The notes under the pieces were generated by a model that searched no databases, was not told where the DNA came from, and was given only the letters and a program-made list of their open reading frames with translations. The position numbers were made by a program, and so were the translations under genes. From NCBI GenBank assembly GCA_014529385.2, contig CM043943.1, positions 100,397,355-100,461,354 of the forward strand: 64,000 nt of DNA, written 5' to 3'. This document shows, piece by piece, positions 22,447 to 34,926 of the stretch (position 1 is its first letter; every line of letters begins with the position of its first letter). The stretch comes from Adiantum capillus-veneris (taxonomy: Eukaryota > Streptophyta > Polypodiopsida > Polypodiales > Pteridaceae).

Positions 22447-23514
22447 TCAGCTTGCATAACAAACTAGAAAATCCATTGTTCCGTCTCGAGGTTGAGCCAG
22501 AATACTCCCCATTGCATATGCAGAAGCATCAATGTGAACATGGAATATCTTTTCCCAATCCGGTGCTTTAAGTACAGGTGCTGATACAAGGGTTTCCTTC
22601 AGGTTTTGGAATGAAGTTTCACACTCCTCGGTCCAGTCGAAATTGACTAGCAAACGATACAGAGGTTGTGCGATGACTGCATACATATATATGAATCTTT
22701 GATAATACCCACAGTGTCCCATGAAGGATTGCACTTGTTTCGCATTAGTAGGCCTGGATAGGTTTACTATGACTTTGACTTTGTCTAGGTCAGTGGTTAT
22801 GCCATTTCTTGAGACAATGTGTCCTAAGATGCGTCCTTGCCTAGCCATAAAAATACACTTTTCTGGGTTAAGAGAGATTTGATATGTCCTGCATTTTTCA
22901 AATACCTTTTGCAAATGGTCAATATGTTCCTCTCGTAGAAGGGAGTGTACACAAAGATCATCCATGTATATTTCTAAGAATATTCTTAGGTATTCTTTGA
23001 ACGTGTGCGTCATTAACCTTTGAAAGGTAGCTGGGGCATTAGTTAACCCAAACGGCATAACACGATACGCATAAATTCCCCATTCTGTGGCAAACGTTGT
23101 TTTTTGTTGATCCTCCATTGCAATTTCCAATTGGTTGTATCCTGAAAACCCATCTAGAAAGGAATAAGCCCGTTTCCTCACCACCGTCTCAAGTACATGT
23201 TCAGTGATTGGCAAGGGATAATTATCCCTTATGGTGGCTGCATTTACCTTTTTGAGGTTTACACACACTCACAGTTTTTTGTTCTTTTTGGGGACTACCA
23301 CAATGGGTGACACCCAATCTATATATTTGATTTCATAGATGAATTCAGCATCCATCAACTTGTCAATCTCCTCTTTGATTCGTTTAGCAAATGTGTCATT
23401 ATATGTATAAGGACGTTGTTTGCTAGGTTTTGCATCTGATTTTAAAGGAATTGTATGTTGGCATATCGATGGATCAAATCCCTTGAGGTCTTTGTAGGAC
23501 CATTGCAAACACAT
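22447..23514 (-). pseudogene. Element A reverse transcriptase
   Basis: Two frames in the same register, separated by a stop at 23,269-23,271, cover the domain. The first (23,514-23,272) reads DPSICQHTIPLKSDAKP and DWVSPIVVVPKKN. The second, 273 codons (23,268-22,447), has SFLDGFSGYNQLEIAMEDQ, YRVMPFGLTNAPATFQRLM and the catalytic YMDD (22,957-22,968), then the thumb and the start of RNase H (HVHIDASAYAMGSILAQ). Catalytic residues are intact; only the stop breaks the domain. Confidence 0.88.
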
Positions 23515-24796
23515 CTTTATACTTCTTGAGAAGTTGTGTTAGCCATACTTCTTCTTCAGGCTCTAATTCGGTTGCTATAAAGACCGGCTTCTCACCTGGT
23601 TCCGCGAGGTCTATCCTTTTTGAATTTTCTGGCCCATCGTAAGATTCTTGGTTTGTTCTTTCCCTGAATGGTGGTGTCATAATGATTTTTCTTTCCTGGA
23701 TGGTGAATTTTCGATAGTGTGATGGTACATTCATGTTTCCCTTTTCTGACTCCCCTTTACCATCACTATCTCCCTCAGTAGTCCATACCTCTCGTAAAGA
23801 CCGTTTTAGTTCTCGGTATTTCTATTTACGCTCTAGTTTGGTCCACTCTTGGTCTTTCGTTGTTTCTTTTTTTTATTTTTGAGATCTTTGTGATTTTGTT
23901 TCTGTTTTAGATTTCTGTACTTGTCTTATTTCCTCTCGCGTTCTTTTCCTTTGAATTTTTGAGAATCTTCCTGAGATTTGATCTTTTACACAATCCTCTG
24001 CTTTTACAAGCATCAGATAGTGAGTTTTATCTTTCATCCTGGGCATCAGGTTCTCTCTCGCTTTGTTTCCTGCTCGTTTTCTCCTATAGATTTCTTGGCG
24101 TCTAGGGTGTTGATTACCGAAATCATAAAACTTGATATTCTCTGGTTTCTCCCCACGCTCACTTGAGTTGTTGGAACACTCATTATCGGCCTCGTTGTTT
24201 ACCTCCAGATGCTCAGAGGAGTTATAAAACTCTTCTTGTTGTGGTGGTTCTACCATCTCATCTCCTCCTAGTATAATGCTTACCATGTAATAGGGTAGCA
24301 CATCATAGCCATCCTTATCGCAAAATTTTATTGTTGGACTATTTGTAATGGTATAGACATCCAATGTTGCTAGTATGTGTTCCCATTCTAGAGGTTCTAA
24401 GGGATCTTTCGGAAAAGGTTCTCGAATATACTCCTTGTCCTCAATCGCTCTTTCTAAGATGCATTCCTCTCTTTTTAAGCTCCAACAATGTGAAGTTCCG
24501 CACATCCATAGCTCTTTTTGTTTCCCTAACCATGCTGGGAGTTCTGATCCCGCGACTGTAGCTGAATCAAACTATTCCACTGGTGTCTGGTTCACATCCT
24601 TGTAACTATGGTCTTTCAGGTGTATTTTGGTTGTTGTTTTCCATGTCTGAGGTATATGTGGTCGTAATCCCAATCCTGGGCCATCTTCAATTGTCGCATG
24701 AACGGTCTTCCCAAGATGATCTCGTAATTGTTCTTTTTGTCTAAATAGACTATTGCAAATATATGCTCATACTCGATTCCGCATGAAGTGACAATC
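23515..24796 (-). pseudogene. Element A protease C-terminus and charged linker
   Basis: Minus-strand frames 24,505-23,873 and 23,734-23,474 are rich in Glu, Lys and Arg (for example ERAIEDKEYIREPFPKDPLE) and connect protease to reverse transcriptase. Above them, phrases matching copy C (RPFMR, DHIYLRH) mark the end of the protease. Compared with C, about 260 bases that include the DSGA active site are missing where element E is inserted. Confidence 0.65.
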
Positions 24797-26370
24797 TGTC
24801 ATAATAATCAATATCTAATTCTCCTAAATGATTTTCTCATATTAAACTGATCATTTAATGTGGGGAAGTGCCAGGGGAGAAAAGGCTAGAATATTGGTTA
24901 AGCTAGCAGACCGGTCACAGTAGGGATCCAAAGGAGGGAAAATAGGGATCCAAAGGGGGGGCCATTTGCAAAAGATCCATGTGCAACAATGGGCAAAAAA
25001 GACCCTAAGGTTCATCCCATTAAGACTTCCAAAATGCTAAGGTTCCAAAATTCAAAGGTTACGTCCAAAGGGTTAAAGCTTAGGGGGAATTGGATGCTTT
25101 GTGTGCTCTCCAAAGTCAACACATATCCCTACATGGGAGGGGCCGAGCCCTTCTTCTAGGGGATGAGAGAGAAAGCCACACACACACACACAGGCTCCCT
25201 TTACACAAAGGGAATGAGGGACACATGTCAGCTCCTTAGGCCAGATGCCCACAAGGTGTGCCCAGTTTCTATTGGATGACCCTTGAAGTGGACCAATGAG
25301 AATTAAGCTAGAGTAAATCTAGTTTAATTAATTTAAAAACATTTAGTAAAAGAAACCAATGAGAATTAAGTCTCCTAGAAGACTATTGGGCAGTCTCACA
25401 AGGGGTCCAATGAGCATTTAGGAGCCCAATGGTTTGCCTGATTCCTATTGGCCAGGAGGCAAAGGGGTCCAATGAGAGTTTAGTTTAATTATTTAATTAC
25501 CTAAAGCTCTCACAAAAGGGGAAAGGGGGACACATGTCAGAACGCTATCACTTATGCTGCTAAATAGTCATTGGCTTGACTTAGGGAGAGCCAATGAGGG
25601 CTCAGCAAGAGGGCTTGCCCAAGACAGAGAGGGGCTGATTTTTGCAAGGCATTTTCACACACACACTCACACAATCTCATGTGTGAAGAAAGAGAACTAT
25701 CTCTTCCCAAGCTTTAATGGAGAGCTCATCACCTACTCCAAGCTTGTGAGATAGAAACCTACATCAACACACTCTTGGCATGTGGATGCAAAACCAACCA
25801 AGAGCCAAGCTTCAATGCATGCTCATCTCCTCTACCAAGCTAATTACTAAGCTAAGCTATACTAATATGAGTGATTATGTGAGGAGATGTACATCTTTCT
25901 CGTAAGATACTCCTTCTTCCTCTCAATCTACTCTCATACCCTACTAGCTCTCACCATCTTCGAAGGTGTGTGAGGTCTTGGGTCTGAGAACGGGGATAAT
26001 TCAAGTTGTGTTTGCTAAGTGTTATGCTTAGTGCATGCAGCTTTCATCTTCATTGCACTAGCTAGTCTTGAAGGAACACAAAGAATTGTATTGTACAATG
26101 TCTCTCTTTATGGGAGAAACCATAATACAAAGCCTTTTGGAGGGGGGACCGGCTCCATGAAAATCCGGTCCTCAACTGTTGTCATTAGCTTAATTTATCT
26201 CTCTTTTGAAAGTATTGTCGATGCTATCTAACTAGGTGTTATGCTTTTTGTTGCTCTCTCTCCACCCAAGCACTCTTGTAATTCTCATTAGGAATCTATT
26301 CTAATGAAATGCCCACTATGTTCATGCTCATTTCCGCTACACACAAGTTATTAGGCCATTAAATGTTACA
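24797..26370 (+). repeat. 5' LTR of element E
   Basis: 1,574 bp, TGTCATAA...ATGTTACA. It contains a short (CA)n tract at 25,175-25,190 and several CCAATGAG repeats. The first 737 bp match 32,082-32,818. Confidence 0.93.
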
Positions 26371-26371
26371 T

Positions 26372-26383
26372 TGGTATCATAGC
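26372..26383 (+). other. Primer-binding site of element E
   Basis: TGGTATCATAGC, one base after the LTR, is the usual Met-tRNA-type primer site with one difference from the Copia version in this window. Confidence 0.85.
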
Positions 26384-26787
26384 ACAAGGTTTCTCTTTTC
26401 TTGCTCAAGAAGGGAGGTCCTCAAGCTAGCTATAAATGGTTGGTATTATTAATTGCCTATGAGTAAGTAGAATAGGGATTTTTCAGCCTTGCAGTGCACG
26501 TGCCTTCGTGTAGTTAACGGGGCATCACCATCGAGAGCTATGGTCTTAATAGTGGAGTCCTATGGGGATTGCCTACGGCTTAACCACTATTGAGCTAGTA
26601 GAACCTTGACAGGAGCCAGTGTTGTTTTGGTGTCGAAAGACCCTCTCTTCTATTCCTTGCAATTAATGGTATTCGAGCCGCGGGTACAGTAGCTTGAGTG
26701 CTTTTTCTAAAGGGGTAAAGAGGAGTAGCAACTAGGGCTTGAAGTGCCAAAGTACACCTAAAAAGTTTACACCTAAAAGTTGTTAGA

Positions 26788-28827
26788 ATGGCTGACAATA
26801 CTAAAGAGAGTGAAATTAATGTTGATAACTTTGATTTTGCTCATGAGCAAGCTACTAATGATGCTTCAATGCTTGTTAACTATCTTGTTTCTAGGCTTCA
26901 ACAAGCCATGGGCAATCCATCTCTCCAAAGTGAAGTGCAACAGTAGCTCCGTGCTCACGGGATTCTCCAAGCTCATCACCATGACGGGAGAACACCTAGG
27001 AAGCCTCCTTGTGAGACTACCAAAAGAGGTCTCTCTCCGATTCGGGAAGAAGAAGAGAATCCATATGAAGGGCTCAATAATTTACTTCTTGATGATGCAT
27101 CTCCTTCCCAAAGGAGAACTCAAGAGCCTCCACCGAAGGAACGAGAAAGAAGTGAGTCTCCTGCCACCTCGGCGGAGATGGCTCCATGAAGACGGCGGGC
27201 TAAACACTCTCCATCACCACCAAAGTGGAGAAGACCATCGTATTCTTCTCCTCACCACAATTCAAAGAGGGATGATAAAAAGCAAGAGAAGAAAAAGGCG
27301 AGAAGGAGGACACCCTCTTCTCCATCTTCTTCATCCTCTTCCTCTTATGAAAGTGATGGTGAAGACGACAAAGATCAAGACAAGCAAAAGGCGAGAAAGA
27401 GGTCACCCTCTTCTCCACCTTCTTCAAATTCTTCACCTTCTGAAGAAAGTGATGGTGCAACCTTTGAACCATCAAAAAGAAGAGGCCATAGGAAATCCTA
27501 TGCCCCATGGAAGAGGTCGTCCAAGCTGAAGAAATTCAAAGAGGGAGGGAAGAGCATCTCTTTCCTTACTTATGATGGCACCTTTGGTGCTACGGACAAA
27601 GTCTTGGCCTTTATTCAGCAATTTGATGCGGCGTTTGGAGATGAGGGCTTCACAGAGTCCTCTAAGCTACGCCATGTAGCTATGCACTTTCAAAAGTATG
27701 CCAGACAATGGTGGTCTAGCCTACGAGCCAATGGTGAAGCTCCACGAACATGGAAAGCTTTAAGAGCTTCCATTATGAAGCAGTTTTTGGCCACCGATGC
27801 CAAAGACAAAGTACTCACCGAATGGCGAAGCTTAAAGCTTTCTCCCAATGAATCCATCCACAAATATGTAGACAAGTTTTGGGACCTACAACTCAAATCC
27901 ACTGTCTTCAAAAAGTTGGATTTTGGAGAGCAAAAGCAACAATTTTGTGCGGGCTTAACCGAAGAAATGGCGGAGTATGTCAACTCCCAAAGGCCACGTA
28001 CCATATCAGCGGTAATACACCATACTATGGTGGCCTCTAGAATCAATTTCCAAAGGGGGGCGAAAAGAAATAATAAGCCCCTGGAAACCAAGGGTTCCAA
28101 TGAGCCTAAGGGGAAGGACAATGTCCAAAAGTCTCCTAAGGGCAACTCCAACAAAGCTAAAGAGAAGGGAGTTTACAAAGGTAAGAATAAACTCTCTCTT
28201 GAAGATCTTGAGCGTTATCGTAAGGATAACCGGTGTTTCAAGTGCGGCGAACAAGGGCATGCGTACCGCGCTTGTCCCCAAAAGAACAACCGCCAAGATC
28301 CTCCTAGAGCTTCCTTGGTTGAAATCCAAGAGGAGGAGACTCACCAAACTCACCACAAAGGATCTCCTCTATGCCATGCTTGGGGAAAGGTAAGAGAACA
28401 TGATGCTTTTATTCTCTTTGACCCTCGTTCTACTCACAATTTTATATCTATGGAGTTAGCCACCAAGCTAGGCATACAATCCTACGAGATGGGAGATGTC
28501 CTACCTGCAGACAGTGCCTTCAAGGGGAAAAAAGCTTCAGTCACTCCCTTAATTGGGAAATTGAGGCTTCATGTCCAAGGCTATGTGGACAAAGAGGACT
28601 TCTTTATCTCTCCTCTCACGCATGAGGATGTAATCCTAGGGGCACCATGGTTTGACCGCCTGGCTGCCGATGTTAAATTTCTTGAAAGGAGAATCTCCTT
28701 TAAGTTCAGGGAAAAAGAGATGTATATAGATGCTAAGGAAATGGGTAACACTATCCCCATGGTACATACACCAGCTTTCAACAAAGTCAATAAAGAGCTC
28801 TATTTCCGTGTACATGATTTTTGTTAA
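26788..28827 (+). pseudogene. Element E gag and protease, with Ser/Arg-rich N-terminal region
   Basis: The frame starts at ATG 26,788 (MADNTKESEINVDNFDF). It is broken by TAG 26,944 and TGA 27,187, then open from 27,190. Residues 150-250 hold a low-complexity region of Arg, Lys, Ser, Pro and acidic residues with two similar blocks (ARRRTPSSPSS and ARKRSPSSPPSS). The gag core follows (FHGATDK-like region, then ARQWWSSLRANGEAPRTWKA), then a CCHC knuckle at 28,234-28,275. The protease loop at 28,420 reads DPRST, so the Gly of the Asp-Ser/Thr-Gly motif is Arg, which should kill the enzyme. ILGAPWF marks the protease end. A one-base excess in a T run near 28,820 shifts the frame before reverse transcriptase. 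Confidence 0.85.
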
Positions 28828-31723
28828 AGACTCTCAAAATGAACCTAATGCTTTAGCAAAAGAAAATAAAAGCAACCAAAAGGAATTAGAGTTATCCAAT
28901 TTTCTCAAGGGGTTTCAAGATGTTTTTATTGACGACATCCCTTGTGAGCTACCTCCTAAATGAGGTAATGATGACCATGCAATCGAAATTCTTCCAGGAA
29001 GTTCACCGCCTAACAAACCTCCTTATAGAGTTTCTCAAGCTCAACAAGAGGAGATTATGCGGAAAGTGCATGAGTTAGTTGAGAAGGGTATGGTTAGGCC
29101 AAGCTCATCTCCATTTTGCTCACCTGTGCTATTAGTGCAAAAGAAAGACGGCACATATCATATGTGTGTCAACTATAGAGCAGTAAATAGGATCACTATC
29201 AAGAATAGGTTTCCCGTTCCACGGGTAGAAGACCTATTTGATAAACTACAAGGATCGACCTACTTCAGTAGGATTGACATAAAAAAAGGCTATCATCAAA
29301 CAAGGATAGTTGATCAAGACATTGTAAAGACCACATTTGGTCTTTACAGATACATTGTCATGCCTTTTGGCTTGACCAATGCACCAGCCACATTCAACCG
29401 CTTGATGGAGAAGCTGTTCAGGCCTCATTGAACCTTCATTGGAGTGTTCTTTGATGATATTATCATCTACTCTAATTCATTGGAGGAACACAAGCAACAC
29501 CTCCAGGTAATATTTCAAGTTTTAAGAGAGAATAAACTTTATGTTAATCGAAAGAAAAGTGAATTTTTCTTGCAAGAGATTCGGTATTTAGGTCATATTA
29601 TCTCTCAAGATGGCATCCAAATGGATCCATCTAAGTTAGAGGTAATAAAAGGATGGCCTAAACCAATGAATCTTCATGAACTAAGAAGCTTTACAGGTAT
29701 GTGTGCATACTATAGACGCTTCATAGAAAAGTTCTCACAAATTGCGGGACCATTACATGACCTAACAAAGAAAAGTGCTAGGTATACATGGTCTGCTAAG
29801 GAGAACAATGCTTTCAAAAATCTTAAAGAAAAGCTTATCTCTCAACCTGTGCTTACACTACCGGATCTCTGAAAACCATTTGAGGTCCAATGTGATGCTT
29901 GTGGTGATTGCCTTGGAGCTGTTTTACTCCAAGAAGGGCATGCCATAGGCTATGAGAGTCGAAGGCTCGACCCTGTTGAGCAAGCTCTAGGCATATATGA
30001 AAAGGAACTCCTTGCAGTTCTACATGCCTTAGACTCATGGAAGCACTATTTATTGGGGACTCCTTTCATTCTGCGAACGGATCACCAAAGTCTTAAGTAC
30101 TTCATGACGCAGACCAAGCTCTTCGACAAACAAATGAGGTGGGCAAATTTTCTTTCGCAATTTCATTTTCATATTGCTCACATCGCTGGCAAGCATAATC
30201 AACTAGCTGATGCACTCTCAAGACGGCCAAGAGTGAATGCGGTTTCCATAGCAACTCACAATGATCTATCTTCAATGATAGATGAGTACGCTATTGATCC
30301 CGATTTTAGAGATGTGATTTCAGCCCTTGCATTAGGTAAGAAAGAAGAACCATTTACCTTACAAGATGGTTATCTTCTCTATGGCAATAGACTATGTATT
30401 ACTAACTCACTACGTGAGAAAGTAATGTATGAATCTCATGCTCCACCTTATGCGGGGCATAGAGGGATTTTGTCTACCTTAAAGGGAATCGAAACATATT
30501 TCTATTGGCCTACCATGAAAGTGAACATACAAGAGTATGTTTCTAAATGTGTGGTATGCCAAAAGACAAAATTTGATAGAGGGAAGGAACTTGGATTGCT
30601 TCAACCCTTGCCAATCCCTAATTCACCATGGGAGAGCATATCCATGGATTTTATCTTTGGATTGCCTAAGTCTATCCATGGGAATACGGGAATATGGACG
30701 ATAGTAGACAGGTTCAGTAAACAAGCTCATTTTATACCTGTCAAAAAGACTATCAAAGCCCATCAAATGGCAACCCTCTTCATTTCACAAATTTTTAAGT
30801 ACCATGGCTTGCCAATGTCCATAGTGTCGGATAGAGATCCTAGAATGACCAGTAATTTCTAGAAGGGTCTCTTTGAGAATTTAGGGACAAGGCTAAACTT
30901 CTCTTCGGCCTATCATGCACAAACGGATGGCCAAAGTGAAATAGCTAAACTAACCATTCTCGATCTACTAAAAGCCTATGTAACGGAAGTAGATCAAAGA
31001 TCCCAATGGGAGAAGTACTTACCCTTAGTGGAGTATGCTTACAATAACATTGTGCATACTTCCACGGGAAAAGCACCTTTCGAGGTAATTGAGGAAAGAT
31101 CAAAAAGTCCCTTGCTACTTAAGGTACATGGGAAGATCTTCGCCGCAGATGAGTATAGCCGAGACCTACAAGAATCTTTCCAAAAGATTAAGGATGCTAT
31201 CTCTATCTCACAGCAAAGGCAAAAGGCTGCTGCTGACAAGCACAGAAGAGCCCAAGCCTTTAAAGAAAACGATTGGGTCTTGTTAAAGTTTCCCAAGGCT
31301 CGATTAAGGCACACGACGAGCAAGAATCCTACGGGCCACCAAAAGTACTATGCTAAACTAGCAAAAAGGTACTATGGTCCCTTTCAGATTCTTAGGCCAA
31401 TCAATGAGATGGCCTATCAACTCAAGTTGCCCAATCATTGGCTCATACACAATGCTTTCCATGTGAGCCTATTAAAGCCTTACACAGGAGAGCCACCTCA
31501 AGAACCAACTATTGAAGACCCGCCGGAGATCGAGGACCAAGAGGAGGTGCTACAGCCCGAGTCCATTCTCCGACATGAAGACAAGGTGCCAAGAGGCGGT
31601 TAGACTATCCGACGATATCTTATTAAGTTTAAGAATTATCCTTTTGAAGATGCTAGATGGATGCAAGGCATACAATTAAAGGATAACCTCAACCTTGTCA
31701 ATGCTTACAATGCTTCCCAATGA
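28828..31723 (+). pseudogene. Element E pol: reverse transcriptase, RNase H, integrase, chromodomain-like tail
   Basis: One reading frame, broken by TGA 28,961, TGA 29,429, TGA 29,870, TAG about 30,860 and TAG 31,601. Three of these fit CGA changed to TGA, one TGG to TAG. Reverse transcriptase: YSRIDIKKGYHQ-like region and FFDD at 29,447-29,458. RNase H: DACGDCLGAVLLQE and TDHQSLKYFMTQ. Integrase: HAPPYAGHRG and CVVCQ zinc ligands, then D (30,647), D (30,830) and E (30,938) with 60 and 35 residues between. The C-terminus has AYQLKLPNHW and HNAFHVSLLKPY, then ILRHEDKVPRGG, a stop, and YLIKFKNYPFEDARW, which reads as a chromodomain. Such tails direct integration to marked chromatin in related elements. 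Confidence 0.9.
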
Positions 31724-32081
31724 GTAAGCAAATGTACAAAATGTACAAAATGAACAAATTTTTGTCTTATAAGACTTTCTTTTCCTTTATTGTGCACAAA
31801 AATGAAGTAGTATGCATGCTTAGATCAAGTTTGTGGAGACGACGTCTCCCAAACACCAAGTAGAGCTTGTAACTCTATTATGGAAGACTGATAGGACTAA
31901 TGTGCAGACATTCTTGCGGCAGCCTAAGGCTCTCAAACGCCAAATGGACTAGTCATCCATTGTGGAATGATGTCGTAGGGTAACATACGGATCCTCTACC
32001 CACTAAGAAAAGGACTCATGAATATGCTTTATCTTCTCTACACCATAGTCGAGGACGACTATGATTTCAAGAGAGAGTTAA

Positions 32082-32818
32082 TGTCATAATAATCAATATC
32101 TAATTCTCCTAAATGATTTTCTCATATTAAAATGATCATTTAATGTGGGGAAGTGCCAGGGGAGAAAAGGCTAGAATATTGGTTAAGCTAGCAGACCAGC
32201 CACAGTAGGGATCCAAAGGAGGGAAAATAGGGATCCAAAGGGGGGGCCATCTACAAAAGAGCCATGTGCAACAATGGGCTAAAAAGACCCTAAGGTTCAG
32301 CCCATTAAGACTTCCAAAATGCTAAGGTTCCAAAATTCAAAGGTTATGTCCAAAGGGTTAAAGCTTAGGGGGAATTGGATGCTTTGTGTGCTCTCCAAAG
32401 TCAACACATATCCCTACATGGGAGGGGGCGAGCCCTTCTTCTAGGAGATGAGAGAGAAAGTCACACACACACACACAGGCTCCCTTTACACAAAGGGAAT
32501 GAGGGACACATGTCAGCTCCCTAGGCCAGATGCCCACAAGGTGTGCCCAGTTTCTATTGGATGACCCTTGAAGTGGACCAATGAGAATGAAGCTAGAGTG
32601 AATCTAGTTTAATTAATTTAAAAACATTTAATAAAATAAACCAATGAGAATTAAGTCTCCTAGAAGACTATTGGGCAGTCTCACAAGGGGTCCAATGAGC
32701 ATTCAGGAGCCCAATGGCTTGCCTGATTCCTATTGGCCAGGAGGCAAAGGGGTCCAATGAGAGTTTAGTTTAATTATTTAATAACCTAAAGCTCTCACAA
32801 AAGGGGAAATGGGGACAC
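32082..32818 (+). repeat. Truncated 3' LTR of element E
   Basis: It starts TGTCATAA after the purine-rich AAGAGAGAGTTAA and matches the first 737 bp of the 5' LTR with about 21 substitutions. It then changes abruptly to element A sequence at 32,819. A direct target duplication therefore cannot be tested. Confidence 0.93.
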
Positions 32819-33982
32819 CTGTTCAATTCTTTGATCCCTTCCTGAAGCTTCGAGGTGGGGTCTTTCACTCCAAATTTTTCGAGGCATTTTCCTATTGTGG
32901 TCCACATGTTTGGTCGTAACCTTAGGAGTTTGGCTAATGTAATTGTGCATGCCACCGGGGTGGACAATAACTCAATCAACCCTTGTGAATCCATCACTTT
33001 GTTAGAAGAAAGTCTTTGAGATGGGATTACTCTCACCTCAGACTTGGATTCATACTCTCCTAGGTAAGATGGTAGAGTTTTCAATGAGTCTGGTTGGTTG
33101 TGCCCCGAACTAATTGATCCCTGGTCTCCCCCTTGTGAATGTATGTCAAAGTTCACTTGTGATCTTGCCTCAAATTCTTCAATAGGAGGTAAGATCTCAT
33201 TTTTCTCTTTTCTCGTGTTGTTCATGTGGCTACTCACCCTGTTAGCTTCGTTGGCCTCACGGATTTTCTTCCAATGTTTTAGGTTGGAACCCATCACTTG
33301 CCTCATCTGTTGTATTTTGCACTATGATAGGCTCTCCCCTAGACTCATAGGCATTTGTGAGTCTCTGCTTTGTTTCTACTTGATTCTATAGAGCTAGTTG
33401 GATAGGGGTTGGAACTGGTACTTCATGCCAATTTGCAGGTTTACCAAGCGGGTTTTCTATCAAAGATTGAGTTGTTTCAATCATCTTTCTACACATTTCC
33501 AACCTCTGTTTTTCTATTTCAGCATATGGATAAGTCATGCATCTTTGCTCTTGGGTCTAGTTCTTTTTGAGTCTAGCTTCATAAGCTTTTAGAAGTGCAT
33601 CCAACTGCTCATTTACATTGTCTGCCAGTACAGATCCTCCTAATCCTAAACTTTTGGATTCTGTTATTTCCTTGGGTGTTATGGTTGCCGCAGTGTGTGA
33701 GCGTAGGCTAGCTAGATCCTCTAACCGCTCTAATCTATCCTTTGTGTGTTTTAACTCCTCGGATAGAGCCATTTGCTCTCGTTCTTTCTTGGCTTTCATC
33801 CTTGCCTTTCTATCTTTCCAAGTGCTTCTCTGATTTTTCATTTTTGAACTTGGGGCATCAGTTTTAGGCTCTTCAATTATGGGTTCTTTCGTCATTCTTT
33901 GAGCTTGGGCTCGTGTCACCGCCTGAATAGGTATGATTGTTTCATTTTTTGACCCTCCACTGGACGGCACTGCTTCCAGCAT
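32819..33982 (-). pseudogene. Element A gag-protease linker
   Basis: Frame 33,982-33,557 is rich in Lys, Glu and Arg (RKARMKAKKEREQMALSEEL) and likely a coiled coil. Frame 33,306-32,819 continues with KILPPIEEFEARSQVNFD-like text and ELLSTPVACTITLAKLLRLR. Both have clear counterparts in copy C (51.2-52.0 kb). The last codons of the lower open frame run into the E LTR and are not part of A. Confidence 0.65.
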
Positions 33983-34605
33983 GTTCGAGGTAGTTTTTGC
34001 TCCTTGGTCGGGTTCTTAGGGCAATCAGGAATCAGATGAGTAACTCCACACTCGGTGCAATATGCGTTGACTCTAATGATTTCATCTTCATGAGGACAGC
34101 CTCTCAGCCAATGGTCTCCACCACACTTGTAGCAGGGTCCTTTAGGCTGTTGAGGTGCTCCTTGAGTTCCTCTTTGTTGGTATGCATGTCTCTGTCCGCC
34201 CATGCCTCCGTTGGCTATGAACAACAATGTTCGTTCATTTAAGCTATATCTCCCTTCTCCTGCTGCCTGTGCAGCTGTTGGTGGTCCTGTATTTATTATC
34301 ATGCTCCATGGTTCTGGTGTCGAGGGTTCTTCCGGTGGATGATAGACAGTGTTTTCCACATATCCATTGGGATCTTCATAATATGCATGCATAGGCACCA
34401 AAGCCTTCTCTTCTGATTCGGTTACGGTTGGTGTGTATCTTATGCCCACTGGTTGTAATCCTAGTAGGGGTGGTTGTTGCCCCAACACTGATTGTGGTCT
34501 TTCTACACCTGCAGGTCCTGGTAGGTTGCCTTCTTGATACCTAGGCATCGGTGGAACTTGAGAAGAATCTACCTGAGCTTCGGGAGCGTAAGGTCTTTCT
34601 CTCAC
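33916..34605 (-). pseudogene. Element A gag C-terminus with two zinc knuckles
   Basis: A 229-codon frame. A Pro-rich stretch is followed by CYKCGGDHWLRGC and, a few residues on, CTECGVTHLIPDC, two CCHC knuckles used by gag proteins to bind RNA. An intact-looking frame in a decayed element. Confidence 0.8.
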
Positions 34606-34926
34606 ATATCCCTTGTTATAATAACATTCCTCCGTCCCATGGTTTGTCCATTTTTGTTCAATAGCACACCACTTGGGCTATTTAGCCTGGGGTTTGGCAT
34701 ACAAGTTAATCTTTTTTATCACTTCCTCTACAAGATGCTCCTAGTTTACAGCTACTTCTCCTTTCGGTGCTGTTTTAGAAGACTTGCTTTCACTTTGTTG
34801 TGAAGATGAATCGTCGTCAAGATCCTTGAACTCGCCCTCTTTGTAGACCGCACAATTGTCTATAAGGTAAAGAGCCTCCTTGGTTAATTCATTCAATGTC
34901 ATGCTCCTCTTCATATGGAAGTCCTT

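Larger units (their letters stand above)
20460..24796 (-). mobile_element. Ty3/Gypsy element A, pol half (protease end to integrase)
   Basis: On the minus strand: the C-terminal part of protease (24.55-24.79 kb), a charged linker, reverse transcriptase, RNase H, integrase. Integrase after RNase H marks Ty3/Gypsy. I see no chromodomain; the wording of the integrase resembles the non-chromoviral (OTA-like) plant lineages, which is inference. The gag half lies beyond the inserted element E, at 32.8-36.6 kb. The family has a second, older copy (C) at 48.3-53.4 kb with the same order. Many stops and frameshifts make it non-functional. Confidence 0.85.
24797..32818 (+). mobile_element. Ty3/Gypsy chromovirus-like element E, nested in element A (8.0 kb)
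   Basis: LTRs at both ends, a primer-binding site, gag with CCHC, protease, reverse transcriptase, RNase H, integrase and a degenerate chromodomain-like tail. It lies on the opposite strand to A and cuts A between protease and gag linker. The right LTR stops after 737 of 1,574 bp, and about 260 bp of A are missing at the joint, so a deletion followed insertion. LTR comparison by eye gives 21 differences in 737 bp (about 3%). The coding region carries several stops and one frameshift. Confidence 0.93.
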
